This document shows, in pieces, positions 27,753 to 36,457 of a stretch of 64,000 nt of DNA (its first letter is position 1; every line of letters starts with the position of its first letter). The DNA lies in assembly GCF_900142105.1 (NCBI RefSeq), contig NZ_FQZS01000020.1:1-64000 (forward strand), given 5' to 3'. Made by a program: the position numbers and the translations under genes. The notes under the pieces were generated by a model. It had not been told where the DNA came from and did no database searches. It saw only the letters and a list, made by a program, of their open reading frames with translations. The stretch is from Lutispora thermophila DSM 19022. Its GTDB lineage: Bacteria; Bacillota; Clostridia; Lutisporales; Lutisporaceae.

Positions 27753-28062
27753 GCTTTTTCTGGATCTCTATAGAAAGATCTTCCTCTTACTCTCCAGAAA
27801 GTCCACCTTAACCTTTCAAGAATCCTTTGACGTCCCATATCTTGTTGTAGTAAACGATAGCATACACATTGAGAATCCAAATCGCCCTGTTGAATGGAGA
27901 GATACAAAACATATTATCTCTTGCTCTACTAGCTGTATTATTAAACCTCTGATAATCTGTAATCTGATCTTTTGGTTAACGCTCCCACCTTCATATTTGG
28001 AGCTGCAGCCATGGAAAGAAAGATAACATCTCTTTTATCTTAAAACCAACCTCTTTATCAAA
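27753..28062 (-). pseudogene. Frameshifted 3' remnant of a superfamily 1 helicase/nuclease
   Basis: Read on the minus strand in three successive frames the sequence gives DKRDVIFLSMAAAPNMKVGA, then QRFNNTASRARDNMF, then RLLQQDMGRQRILERLRWTF followed by WRVRGRSFYRDPEKAMA and a stop. This is the end of the helicase motor plus the C-terminal Vsr/DUF559-like nuclease module found in large AAA-type helicases of defence and repair islands. At least two frameshifts are visible and the rest of the gene is missing. It sits directly upstream of the type I restriction operon. Confidence 0.65.
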
Positions 28063-28293
28063 TCTTATCTTTCAATGAATTTTATAGCTAAATCTGCACA
28101 CTTGCTTTTCTTATTTGTAATCTTAATTGTTATGTTTTCAAGTAGATAATTATACTTCCAGCCAGTAATATTCTTAAGCAATCAACCCTTACTTTCTCAT
28201 CACTTAACTCTTCTTTGAGAAGTAGGAAGTTTTCCATAGCTAGAGTTTGATTTATGCTTTCAGGGATAATTATTTAATATATGCCATGAGAAA

Positions 28294-28410
28294 TTACTTT
28301 TCTCCGCTATAGTACACTTCTTTGGTGTCAGATATCTTCCTAAAAAATGTTGTTGCTTTTTCTAAATCCTTAATAATAAAAGTTATAAGGCTAATCTCTG
28401 ATTCGAACTC
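28294..28410 (-). pseudogene. Truncated FosX-like gene fragment
   Basis: On the minus strand: EISLITFIIKDLEKATTFF followed by RKISDTKEVYYSGEK and a stop. It matches, residue for residue in most positions, the N-terminal third of the FosX-like gene 1.7 kb to the right. No start codon is left and nothing follows. It is the remnant of a duplicate. Confidence 0.7.
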
Positions 28411-28520
28411 ATTATCTCATAAAATAGAATTTACATTTACCTCTTGCATTTTACTTCTATGCTCCCATTTTATAATAACTATAAAACTAGAATTTTAGTC
28501 CCTATACTTAATTTTCAGCA

Positions 28521-28576
28521 AAAAAAGACCCAACAGTAAATGAACACATCTTAATTTATTTACTGCTGGGTCTTTA
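28521..28576 (-). terminator. Terminator after the polyferredoxin gene
   Basis: The stem AAAGACCCAACAGTAAAT pairs with ATTTACTGCTGGGTCTTT. On the minus strand the 3' side of the stem is followed by TTTTTT. Confidence 0.85.
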
Positions 28577-28590
28577 ACTTGTCAAGCTCG

Positions 28591-29337
28591 TCATTCATCT
28601 ATCATGTGTATTGCTTCTTCCTTTGTTTTCAATGATAAAATTTTTGCAGGACAGTTTTTAATACACGTACTACATTTTATACAATTTATATCATGAAACT
28701 GATTATATTCGCCAAACTGAAGATGGGGTACTAGCTGGAATGGACACACCTTTGTGCATTTGCCGCAAGCGAGACACTTGCTTATATCTTTTATGGTGAC
28801 TTTCTTTTCTGTTTTTTCCGTGATCCTAGTGTTTTTTCCCAATTTATGAACAAGTTTTTGCATTGTACCCATTGGACAAAATTGACACCAAGTTCTTGGG
28901 TTAATTATTACTGCAAATAACCCCCCAGTTATCAATACCATTAAATATGTTGCAACAAAAACAAAGCCCAGTTTATCAAGAAAATCATAACTTCCCCATA
29001 ATTTCAAAACATCGATTATCTTCCTTGAAAAATTGAACATAAAAAATATGAAAAAACCTATAACCATATATTTGGATTTTAAGAATTCAGGTATCCTCTT
29101 ATTTAGGCTTATAGGCATTGCTATCCTGTCAAATAAGGACCCATGGGGACAAAAATTGCCGCACCAGTACCTTCCTGCAAAAAAAGAAGTAATAGTTAGG
29201 CCTAACATGATTAAGATTACCAACAAGCCTAATTTGGGTTCCCACAGACCACCTAAGGCTACTAATACTGTGAAAAACCAGCCATGCTTTCTTATGTTAG
29301 TAAATGTCCTATTGGTTTTAATGTAGTAATTATTCAT
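28591..29337 (-). CDS. Membrane-bound 4Fe-4S protein (NapH/NosR-type polyferredoxin)
   Basis: About 248 residues from the ATG at 29337, preceded by AGGAGGT; the frame upstream of that is not coding. Four or so membrane segments (about 20-155) carry two cysteine motifs of the NapH/NosR/RnfE-like class (CGNFCPHG and CQFCPMG). The cytoplasmic C-terminus has two classical ferredoxin motifs (CLACGKCTKVCP and CIKCSTCIKNCP). Such proteins pass electrons between a membrane pool and a soluble partner. No reductase lies next to it, so the partner is unknown. Confidence 0.88.
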   Translation of the reverse strand: MNNYYIKTNRTFTNIRKHGWFFTVLVALGGLWEPKLGLLVILIMLGLTITSFFAGRYWCGNFCPHGSLFDRIAMPISLNKRIPEFLKSKYMVIGFFIFFMFNFSRKIIDVLKLWGSYDFLDKLGFVFVATYLMVLITGGLFAVIINPRTWCQFCPMGTMQKLVHKLGKNTRITEKTEKKVTIKDISKCLACGKCTKVCPFQLVPHLQFGEYNQFHDINCIKCSTCIKNCPAKILSLKTKEEAIHMIDE

Positions 29338-29416
29338 GGCATACCTCCTATAACCTTTTATACCATAACGGGGTATATGTATATTATAATATGGTGTTTT
29401 ATTTTTGTAAATAAAA

Positions 29417-29454
29417 ACCACAGCAAAACAGTAATAACACTGTATTTGCTGTGG
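29417..29454 (-). terminator. Terminator after the 118-residue unknown gene
   Basis: The stem CCACAGCAAA...TTTGCTGTGG has, on the minus strand, a TTTTTATTT tail. Confidence 0.82.
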
Positions 29455-29501
29455 GAAGTAATATGCCATAATTACCTGTTCCCCATTGTCCAACTAAGCT
29501 G

Positions 29502-29858
29502 TCAAATTCCATAATGAATAAAATACTTGTTTTCTTTTATTGCCTCAGTAATTTTTTCGATAAGAAGTTGAAATTCTTTTGACTTGAAACAATTATTGGC
29601 CTTTGTTATTACATCTCTAAATTCTATGAGAGATTCTGGGGGTATAATCGTCACACCGCAATAATCTAATCCGGCAGCCGGTTGTGTTGTAACCTGAAAA
29701 TATGTTTTTATTGCCTTTAATTCTTCGTTATACATGGCAATTAATTCTTCTATTAAATAACCATTGACAGAAATACAGTTATATTTTTCAGGTTCATAAT
29801 GGCTATACCACTTATTTTCTTCAAATGATTCTATTATTCCAAACTCATGCTTTGCCAT
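29502..29858 (-). CDS. Conserved protein of unknown function
   Basis: A 118-residue soluble protein (MAKHEFGIIESFEENKWYSH start; central YCGVTIIPPESLIEFRDVI; end KENKYFIHYGI). It has a good ribosome site (GGGGG) and its own terminator. Composition and regular helix pattern fit a small alpha/beta protein. I know similar uncharacterised proteins from Firmicutes but no function. Confidence 0.65.
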   Translation of the reverse strand: MAKHEFGIIESFEENKWYSHYEPEKYNCISVNGYLIEELIAMYNEELKAIKTYFQVTTQPAAGLDYCGVTIIPPESLIEFRDVITKANNCFKSKEFQLLIEKITEAIKENKYFIHYGI

Positions 29859-29906
29859 CTTAATCCCCCTTTAAATCATCATAATCTTATATAACTCATT
29901 TATGAA

Positions 29907-30203
29907 TTAATCTGTTTGCCTCTCCTTATAACTAAGAAGTCTGCTTTCCAATGTTCCTGTATGAAGTTCAAAGAGATGATTATCATAGTCATAAAAATAT
30001 ATCGAACGGCCTTCTTCATCAATTCTATTTCTTCCCTCTTTTATTTCCAATCCCAGCCTTTGTATTCTTTCAAGGTACATATCATAAAATGTTTTATCTC
30101 CGCTATAATACACTTCTTCAGCATCGAATACCTTTTTAAAAAATTTTGTTGCTTTCTCTAGATCTTCAACAATAAAAGTAATATGGCTGATTCCTGATAT
30201 CAA
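29907..30203 (-). CDS. FosX-like fosfomycin-resistance protein with an internal deletion
   Basis: About 98 residues from a TTG start (30203) that gives the family N-terminus MISGISHITFIVEDLEKATK. FosX proteins are about 133 residues. Here the sequence jumps from YYSGDKTF directly to YDMYLERIQRLGLEIKEGRN, so some 35 residues are missing in frame. The lost stretch normally includes the second beta-strand block and the middle metal ligand (the His in NHIAF). The first His (SHITF) and the last ligand region (HLFELHTGTLE) remain. A working manganese-dependent fosfomycin epoxide hydrolase is unlikely. Probably a decaying gene that still has an open frame. Confidence 0.75.
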   Translation of the reverse strand: MISGISHITFIVEDLEKATKFFKKVFDAEEVYYSGDKTFYDMYLERIQRLGLEIKEGRNRIDEEGRSIYFYDYDNHLFELHTGTLESRLLSYKERQTD

Positions 30204-30380
30204 ATCCATCTCCCCGTAAAAAATTAACATTTACTACACATATTTTACTGTTATGTCTCTTATTTTGAATAACATATAATACCAGCAAATTTAATCTCTC
30301 TGCCTTATATCTTGGCTAAAGAAAAATAGTAATTATCTCATATTGCAAGACACAACTGAATCCATAAGACTATTGTAGGC

Positions 30381-31025
30381 TTAGAGTTTATTTAACATTG
30401 ACCTAGAAATCAGTATATGCTCTTCTACTAAATTAGAAACTTTTTTAAAATCGTATTCAAGAAGTGCTTCTAATATTGCTATGTGTTGCTTACGAACCAA
30501 ATCCAAATCATTTTTATATAAAGCTAAGTACCAAAATCGTTGGGATTTATAGAGTAACTCTTGGCAAAAATGGGATAAATGAGGGTTCTTAGACAAGTTA
30601 ATCAGCGCAACATGAAAGTCTAAATCTTCCCTTAAAAACATTGTATAAGTATCCTTGTTTTTATCGGATAAGTTCATACTGTTCCATCTTTCTACCAATT
30701 CTAATAGTTTGTCTTTACTATTGGCTACATTACTAATATCGAGTAATTTAAAAAGTGCAACTTCATTAATAAGTCTTGCTTCGTAAATGTTTTTTAAGTC
30801 TTCCAAAGATATAGGTGAAACAAAGGTTTTTTTCCTAGGAGCAACTGTAACATAATTTTCATATTGAAGCTCTAATAAAGCTTCCCTAACAGGAGTTTTA
30901 CTAAAATTAAGTTCAGCAGCAATTTCATCAATTCGAATTACAGACCCTGGAGGTAAAGCACATGTAATTATCTGATCTTTTATATAATTTAAAGCAATTA
31001 ATTTATTATCGTTTCGCTTAGACAT
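30381..31025 (-). CDS. GntR-family transcriptional regulator (FCD subfamily)
   Basis: About 214 residues from the ATG at 31025 (GAGG upstream); the frame to 31079 adds 18 residues unlikely to be translated. The winged helix carries the GntR signature (LPPGSVIRIDEIAAELNFSK, then TPVREALLELQYENYV). The C-terminal FCD domain (about 85-210) is helical and has the metal/ligand residues D...H pattern (REDLDFHVALI and the last EHI). FCD regulators sense sugar acids or organic acids, which fits the carbohydrate genes that follow on its left and right. Confidence 0.88.
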   Translation of the reverse strand: MSKRNDNKLIALNYIKDQIITCALPPGSVIRIDEIAAELNFSKTPVREALLELQYENYVTVAPRKKTFVSPISLEDLKNIYEARLINEVALFKLLDISNVANSKDKLLELVERWNSMNLSDKNKDTYTMFLREDLDFHVALINLSKNPHLSHFCQELLYKSQRFWYLALYKNDLDLVRKQHIAILEALLEYDFKKVSNLVEEHILISRSMLNKL

Positions 31026-31221
31026 GTTGAATAACCTCGATTCATGAACAGTTATGATATAAAACATACATTTTAACAATACATTTTCTATAGCATGTAG
31101 TCAAGTATAAAATTATTTTGCTTAATGAGTACATTTCATATTATAAAATCATTGATTTTACTAACTTTTTCTCGTTTTCTTGACATTTGCATAATAAAAT
31201 AATCCCTTTAAAAAGTAAAGC

Positions 31222-31460
31222 TGTAAATGTAATTTTAGGGGTAAATATAGATGGTTCTGAGAATATTTTAAGAATTTTGGCAAGAGGACTGAATGATCTG
31301 AAAAACAAAGGATTAAAAGATAAATGAATCAGGATATATTATCTACATTCTTTAAGTATCCTGAAAAGAAAACTATAATGTATACAACCAACATAATATA
31401 AGACTTTCAATGGCAGCTAAGGAAAATAACAAAGGCTAATAGTATGTTTCCATAAGAATC
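31222..31460 (+). pseudogene. Decayed IS256-family transposase remnant
   Basis: Plus-strand reading gives NVILGVNIDGSENIL, LNDLKNKGLKDK, then after a deletion MYTTNII-stop-DFQWQLRKITKA and NSMFP. These are the spacing and motifs of IS256-type transposases (GVN-DG, LNDLKNRGVKD, YTTN-IE-RQLRK-TK). Stops and a deletion of most of the gene leave no function. About 70 bases to the right an inverted repeat at 31530-31585 may be associated. Confidence 0.6.
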
Positions 31461-31529
31461 TGGTAAGTCAAAAGGTAATAAAAAACTGATTAAGAACCGT
31501 ATTCCAACTCTTTACAATTACAAAAAAAC

Positions 31530-31585
31530 GAGCGAAATAATGTCAAGGAAAAAAGTAGCTCATGACATCATTTCGCCTTCTCGTT
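31530..31585. repeat. Inverted repeat in the gap
   Basis: CGAGCGAAATAATGTCA is answered by TGACATCATTTCGCCTTCTCG some 15 bases later. It lies downstream of the TIM-barrel gene and near the transposase remnant, so it could be a terminator or an old element end; no T-run favours either strand clearly. Confidence 0.4.
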
Positions 31586-31680
31586 AATACTTTATTAAGA
31601 TTAAAATGATAAACATTTTATGGGTTCTCTATACATTGTTACATTTTTCATATCAATTAAAATCATTTATTGAAATAGCT

Positions 31681-32496
31681 TTAAAGGAATACTCTCCTAA
31701 GATACTCAATGCCCTGTTTGCACGCTTCGTAACTCGTCGGTAATGGCTTGCATTCAATGGAGACCCATTGGTCATACCCTACTTCTTTAAGAACTTTTGC
31801 TGGTTCATAAAAGTTAAAGTGCTTATCATCAGGCAGGTTTCTTCCCACATCTGATACATGAAATAACACCAATTTACTCAATGATCGTCTCACCGCTGCA
31901 GGAATATCTGAATCTTCTGTTGCCATATGGTAAGTATCTCCATTGTACTTTAGCCAATCAGAATTAAACTTTTCTAGAAATTCCATAGTACGCTCAGTAG
32001 AACAAAAAACGTCACCATCATTACGATTAATTTGCTCCATAACAAAAACGGTCTGTATTTCCTCAGCATATTCTAAAACCTGGGCAACACTTTCAGTAAG
32101 TATTTCTTCGAAGATTTCGTCCGTCCAGTCTGGTTGCTTTCGACCTCGAATAAATCCAACCAGTATCTGAGAATCTAGTTCTTTTGCTAAGTCTAATTGA
32201 CGCTTGAGTCTCTCAACTGTTGCCGCACGTATTTTTTTATCAGGATGAGTCATACTCATTCCTTCAAACAGATATGCCAATCCCGTTGTAACTGCTGAAA
32301 CTTGAATTCCATAATAATCAAACATTGATTTCAATTGGCGACCATTGTAGAAGCTCGGATCTTGGATTTGGAGTTCAATACCATCATATCCGAGTTCCTT
32401 CGCTATGGCAGCACATTGCTCATAAGAACTCCCACGCAAAGGAAAGGGGAAACTTGGTGGAAGATCGCGATCTATTGCATATACACTAAACTTCAT
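31681..32496 (-). CDS. Sugar phosphate isomerase/epimerase (xylose-isomerase-like TIM barrel)
   Basis: A 271-residue AP-endonuclease-2-fold TIM barrel. The metal/substrate residues of the family are recognisable (GYDGIELQIQDP, VFVMEQINR, YNGDTYHMATEDSD, VLFHVSDVGRNLPDDKHFNF, WVSIECKPLP). It catalyses aldose-ketose or epimerase chemistry on an unknown sugar. It pairs with the cupin-like gene upstream (63 bases) and has a paralogue and a decayed paralogue on the other strand 3 kb to the right. Confidence 0.85.
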   Translation of the reverse strand: MKFSVYAIDRDLPPSFPFPLRGSSYEQCAAIAKELGYDGIELQIQDPSFYNGRQLKSMFDYYGIQVSAVTTGLAYLFEGMSMTHPDKKIRAATVERLKRQLDLAKELDSQILVGFIRGRKQPDWTDEIFEEILTESVAQVLEYAEEIQTVFVMEQINRNDGDVFCSTERTMEFLEKFNSDWLKYNGDTYHMATEDSDIPAAVRRSLSKLVLFHVSDVGRNLPDDKHFNFYEPAKVLKEVGYDQWVSIECKPLPTSYEACKQGIEYLRRVFL

Positions 32497-32559
32497 AACA
32501 AAACCTCTTTTATCAGTTTATTTTTATTCTTTCCATATATATTTTTCTTATCTATTTTT

Positions 32560-33204
32560 CTACCTATCTATCTCTATTGGGCAATACACGCAAGGAGTTA
32601 TGCTCTGATATTGGTGCCAGGGATAATATCCTGTTTCGTCATAGAATTTGTCGTGCACAATTCCTGGTGCCATAATATACTCACCGAAATAGGTATTCGG
32701 GTCATTTTCCACAAATTTCTGCATCATTCCGAATCCTCTTATTTGTGCATGAACCTCGTCAAAATCCCGGTCATGCAACTGGTGAAGACCGGATGGTGCA
32801 AGTGGTTCGGATACAAAGCAAAAATTAACTTCTATATGATTCCTTCCTTCTCCAACCTTAAATTTTGGGGATTTGTAATAAGGAAGTCCTTTATGCCTTT
32901 CTAACCCTGAGCACTCATAAAGGGATTTCCACGTTCTCTTTATTGCCTGTATAGTTTGTATATCGTTTAAATCACATCTTTCGTAATCCTTCACAACAAG
33001 TGCCTGTCCAATATTTTTCACATATACGCCTTTTGCTATCGTGCCTTTAAGAGGCATAATTGGAATACCCTTGATATACATAATTGTCTGACTGCGCTCA
33101 GCTAGATTTATAATTATACTGTTTTTTTCTACCCAATATTCATCTTCATTTTCTACATAATCAACACTAAAAAACGGTTCTGCAAAATCAAGTTGTTCTA
33201 TCAT
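32560..33204 (-). CDS. Cupin-like protein of unknown function
   Basis: About 214 residues from the ATG at 33204 (AAGGAGG upstream). The C-terminal half has a cupin-like metal pattern (GLHQLHDRDFDEVHAQIRGF, with spaced His and Glu, then APGIVHDKFYDETGYYPWHQ). The N-terminal half is beta-rich (SQTIMYIKGIPIMPLKGTIA). It is the first gene of a two-gene operon with the sugar isomerase, which suggests carbohydrate metabolism. I do not know the family. Confidence 0.6.
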   Translation of the reverse strand: MIEQLDFAEPFFSVDYVENEDEYWVEKNSIIINLAERSQTIMYIKGIPIMPLKGTIAKGVYVKNIGQALVVKDYERCDLNDIQTIQAIKRTWKSLYECSGLERHKGLPYYKSPKFKVGEGRNHIEVNFCFVSEPLAPSGLHQLHDRDFDEVHAQIRGFGMMQKFVENDPNTYFGEYIMAPGIVHDKFYDETGYYPWHQYQSITPCVYCPIEIDR

Positions 33205-33830
33205 GCGTCTTCGCCTCCTTTGCACAATAATGCCATAAACTCGCAACTATGCAGTTGTCATAGATTCCTATCCTTGTACTTTACTATCTTTTGATAATAT
33301 TCATCTTATTGATTATCTTTATGAATACCATATTATAACAAACGGTAACCTTACATACTTGACTTTATTCCATTTAAACCATTGTACAGCTGGCTGACTT
33401 ACAATGTCAAGGATAACATTAGAGAATCCAGCTTCACCCTTGACATTGTATTACTAGAAGAAATTTAGTAAAGTTAATCAAAGTATCATATTATGGGCAA
33501 CACCTTTCTTATCTATTGGTGCTCCGTTTTACTCATAAATTAGTTGTCAATTTTTTTGTAAATCAACAATCAATTTGGGTTTAAAAATAAAATTATGAAT
33601 ATACAAAATGTAATTAACAAAAACTAAAGCATATGATATAATTAATTCTGTGATATATCACAGATGATTTAGCAACAATAATTAACCTCTAGTGCTAGAT
33701 AGTAAGATTTGATTGTACTGTAGAGCCTTGGAAACAAGTCTCTCATATTCTTCTTATTACAGAAACCATGCTAAAGGTATTTATTTCACTATCACTCATA
33801 TCTGAAGTATTGATTTACAACGATTTTTAA
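33205..33830. other. Non-coding gap with one hairpin
   Basis: The divergent region between the cupin-like operon and the Gfo/Idh gene. A hairpin at about 33409-33451 (TACAATGTCAAGG pairing with CCTTGACATTGTA) is the only strong structure; it has no T-run and sits where a bidirectional operator or element scar could lie. The rest shows no coding pattern. Confidence 0.4.
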
Positions 33831-34012
33831 TATGTGTTGGAGTTACTTCCCGGTAAATGTCGTCAATTATGACATAAGCGACAGTTACATAGTCTCCTAA
33901 ATCTTTAATTTATTCGATAGAATACGTTCTATCATACTCCAACATATATGTAACAGCCTATCATTTTTATCGCTATTAATGATAGCGTTAAATAATATGT
34001 TGGAGCTTTTTC
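33831..34012 (+). promoter_or_regulatory. Possible attenuator in the leader of the Gfo/Idh gene
   Basis: A segment TATGTGTTGGAG (33831-33842) and a later ATATGTTGGAG (33995-34005) are both complementary to one CTCCAACATATA between them (33937-33948). The second pairing forms a long hairpin followed by CTTTTTC, as in an intrinsic terminator. The first pairing would prevent it. An inner hairpin (CGCTATTAATGATAGCG) lies in the loop. No known riboswitch or T-box motif was recognised. Confidence 0.5.
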
Positions 34013-34087
34013 ATGCCTAGATTTTTGTAATTGAAAGCTAGCACAACGAGTTAATTATAAATATAAAACTATAAGGAGGATATTTAT

Positions 34088-35257
34088 ATGGAAAAGATTG
34101 TAATTGGTATGGTTGGATGTGGTTATGCTGCATTCTTGCATGGAAATGGATTTGAAAAGGTATGTGGCTTACCTATTCGTCTAAAGACAATATGTGGAAC
34201 AACTCTTAGTAAGGCAGAAGCTGTAAGGGATAGATATGGCTTTGAGAAAGCCTGCACAGATTTTGATGAACTAATAAACGATCCAGAGATTAACGTAATT
34301 GATATTTTAACCCCAACTAATCTTCATATACCAATGGCAATAAAAGCTTTAAAGGCTGGAAAACATGTAATTTGTGAAAAACCATTAACTGGCTATTTTG
34401 GAGAGCCTGGCCAAGAAAATGTCGGAAAAACAGTTCCTAAATCAGTTATGTATGAAAAAGTTTTACAGGAAATGGAAGAGTTAAAAAAAGTAATTGAGGA
34501 AAGCAAAAAGAAATTCTTTTATGCTGAAAACTTTGTATTTGCCACACCTGTTCAAAGGGCTGCTGAAATATTAACCAATAAGAAGAGCAAAATAACATTT
34601 ATGCGTGGAGATGAATTCATTATAGGTTCAAGTTCACCATTGGCAGGAAAATGGAACAAATTTGGCGGCGGTACTATGATGAGAAATGCTACCCATATAA
34701 TTACTGCAATGTTGTGGCTAAAGAAAAAAGAAGCAGAAGCTCGTGGAGAAAATATAACTATTAAAAGCATAGTAGCTGATTGTGGTTTTATAACTGAATG
34801 CTTAACAGAGGAAGAACACAAGTATGTAAAATCTCATCCAGAGGATGTTGAAGATCTAGCAAGTGTAATGATTACCTTCAGTGATGGCACTAAATGTCTT
34901 GCAACTTCATCAGATTCTATTTTAGGTGGTTCCAAAAATGAAATAGAGATATTCACAAATGACAGCAGTATGAGATGTCATCTAACACAAAATGATTTGT
35001 TGGATGCATATATGGCAGATGAAAAAGGACTGGAGAACGTGTACTATGCTGAACTATTACCATCTAAATTAGGATGGAATAAAGTTTTTGTTTCTGATGA
35101 AATCATAAGAGGTTATACGGGAGAGCTTCAATCCTTTGCAGAATCAATTGCGCATGATAAGGAGCCAGAATCAGGCTTTGATTTAGCCTATGAGACAATG
35201 AAAGTATTGTACTCTGCCTATGTATCTGCTGAAGAAGGTAGAAGAGTAACCTTCTAG
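34088..35257 (+). CDS. Gfo/Idh/MocA-family oxidoreductase
   Basis: A 389-residue NAD(P)-dependent dehydrogenase. The N-terminal Rossmann fold (GMVGCGYAAFLHGNG) is followed by the family EKP motif (GKHVICEKPLTG, about 93-104). The C-terminal alpha/beta domain holds the expected FVFATPVQRA and NATHIITAMLWL segments. AAGGAGG precedes the ATG. It oxidises or epimerises a sugar, inositol or sugar acid; the flanking TIM-barrel isomerases support a carbohydrate role. Transcription may be controlled by the attenuator-like leader. Confidence 0.9.
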   Translation: MEKIVIGMVGCGYAAFLHGNGFEKVCGLPIRLKTICGTTLSKAEAVRDRYGFEKACTDFDELINDPEINVIDILTPTNLHIPMAIKALKAGKHVICEKPLTGYFGEPGQENVGKTVPKSVMYEKVLQEMEELKKVIEESKKKFFYAENFVFATPVQRAAEILTNKKSKITFMRGDEFIIGSSSPLAGKWNKFGGGTMMRNATHIITAMLWLKKKEAEARGENITIKSIVADCGFITECLTEEEHKYVKSHPEDVEDLASVMITFSDGTKCLATSSDSILGGSKNEIEIFTNDSSMRCHLTQNDLLDAYMADEKGLENVYYAELLPSKLGWNKVFVSDEIIRGYTGELQSFAESIAHDKEPESGFDLAYETMKVLYSAYVSAEEGRRVTF

Positions 35258-35298
35258 AAACTATGGTAACATAAGATATACCTAAAAGATAATTGAGC

Positions 35299-35628
35299 AT
35301 GAAATTTAGTGTAATATCAACAGATACTCCTATTAATCTAAATATGCCTTTTATGTATGAGGAAGTTATATAGAATGACCTAGAGTTATTTTAAATATAA
35401 TTTAAAAGTTCTAGCCGTAACTACAGAGCTAGCGTATTTATCCGAAAGAGTGCTTGACTTTATTCCATATATCAGATTTTTTTCCATTTATCTGATTTCG
35501 GAAGATTACTTCCAGATGATAAGCATTTTAATTTCCAAGAAGCTGCAAAGGCACTAAAAGAAATAGATTATAAAAGATCGGTAACTTTACAATATAATCC
35601 AATTGCAAATAAATTATATAGTATCTGA
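35299..35628 (+). pseudogene. Decayed paralogue of the TIM-barrel sugar isomerases
   Basis: The start survives (MKFSVISTDTPINLNMPFMY, cf. the intact minus-strand gene MKFSVYAIDRDLPPSFPF) but is closed by a stop after 24 codons. The end reappears at about 35490-35628 (SDFGRLLPDDKHFNFQEAAK, ALKEIDYKRSVTLQYNP). The middle two-thirds are deleted. It lies directly before an intact relative, so the operon once had two isomerases here. Confidence 0.75.
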
Positions 35629-35641
35629 AAGGAGTGATTAA

Positions 35642-36457
35642 ATGAAAAAAAGTGTTGTCCATGCCGATGGAACATTTGATTGCTTAACGGCTCCATTACA
35701 AGGAAAACTGGAAGACGTAGCACCAATTGCAGCTAAAATTGGTTATGAGGCTCTGCAATTAACTATACATGAACCTTCAAAAGAAAATGCTGAAGAAATC
35801 AAGAATATATTGGGAAAACATGGATTATCAGTTTCCTCGATAGCAACTGGTTTAAGTTATACCAAAGACGGTTTGTGTATAGCATCAGGAAATGAAGATA
35901 ACAGAAAAAAGGCCGTTCAGCGAATGAAAGAATATATAGACTTAGCGTATACGCTTGATAAGGCAAAAGTAGGTATAGGTGCAATTCGTGGAAGGACTTC
36001 AGATGCTTCTAATAGAGAAGAATATGATAAGCAGCTATATAAGAGCATGCAGGAAATTCTATCCTATGCAGCTGAAAGAGATGTCGTTATTATATTGGAG
36101 CAAATGAGCCATAATCTTTCAGATGTATTTGTAAAAGTCGAAGAGACGGCAGAATATATTCGTAAATTTGAATCACCTTACTTCAAATTACAATTGGATT
36201 CAATACATTTATATAGTGAAAATGAAGATGCCTATACATCTATTGTAAAAAACAAGGATATAATTGGGCAAGTTGATATATCTGATGTAGACAGAATGTG
36301 CCCTGATGGAAACCATTTTGATTTTCCTTCACTAATAAAGGCGTTAAAAGAGATAAATTACAAGGAATATCTAATATTTGAATATCGTATGGCACCGCCT
36401 CAAAATGCAGCTTTAATTGGATTTGATTATATTAACAAACTTATTAATGAAAATTAA
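35642..36457 (+). CDS. Sugar phosphate isomerase/epimerase (TIM barrel), second copy
   Basis: A 271-residue AP-endonuclease-2-fold enzyme with the same length and motif order as the minus-strand paralogue (IGYEALQLTIHEPS, VSSIATGLSYTKDG, VVIILEQMSHN, LQLDSIHLY, VDISDVDRMCPDGNHFDFPS). GGAGTG precedes the ATG. Probably co-transcribed with the Gfo/Idh gene through the remnant. Sequence divergence from the other copy suggests a different step or substrate in the same pathway. Confidence 0.85.
   Translation: MKKSVVHADGTFDCLTAPLQGKLEDVAPIAAKIGYEALQLTIHEPSKENAEEIKNILGKHGLSVSSIATGLSYTKDGLCIASGNEDNRKKAVQRMKEYIDLAYTLDKAKVGIGAIRGRTSDASNREEYDKQLYKSMQEILSYAAERDVVIILEQMSHNLSDVFVKVEETAEYIRKFESPYFKLQLDSIHLYSENEDAYTSIVKNKDIIGQVDISDVDRMCPDGNHFDFPSLIKALKEINYKEYLIFEYRMAPPQNAALIGFDYINKLINEN

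Noticed and set aside
33205-34087. T-box or known riboswitch in the gap before the Gfo/Idh gene
   Set aside because: No T-box sequence (such as GGTGGNACCGCG) or known aptamer core could be found; only the competing hairpins remain.
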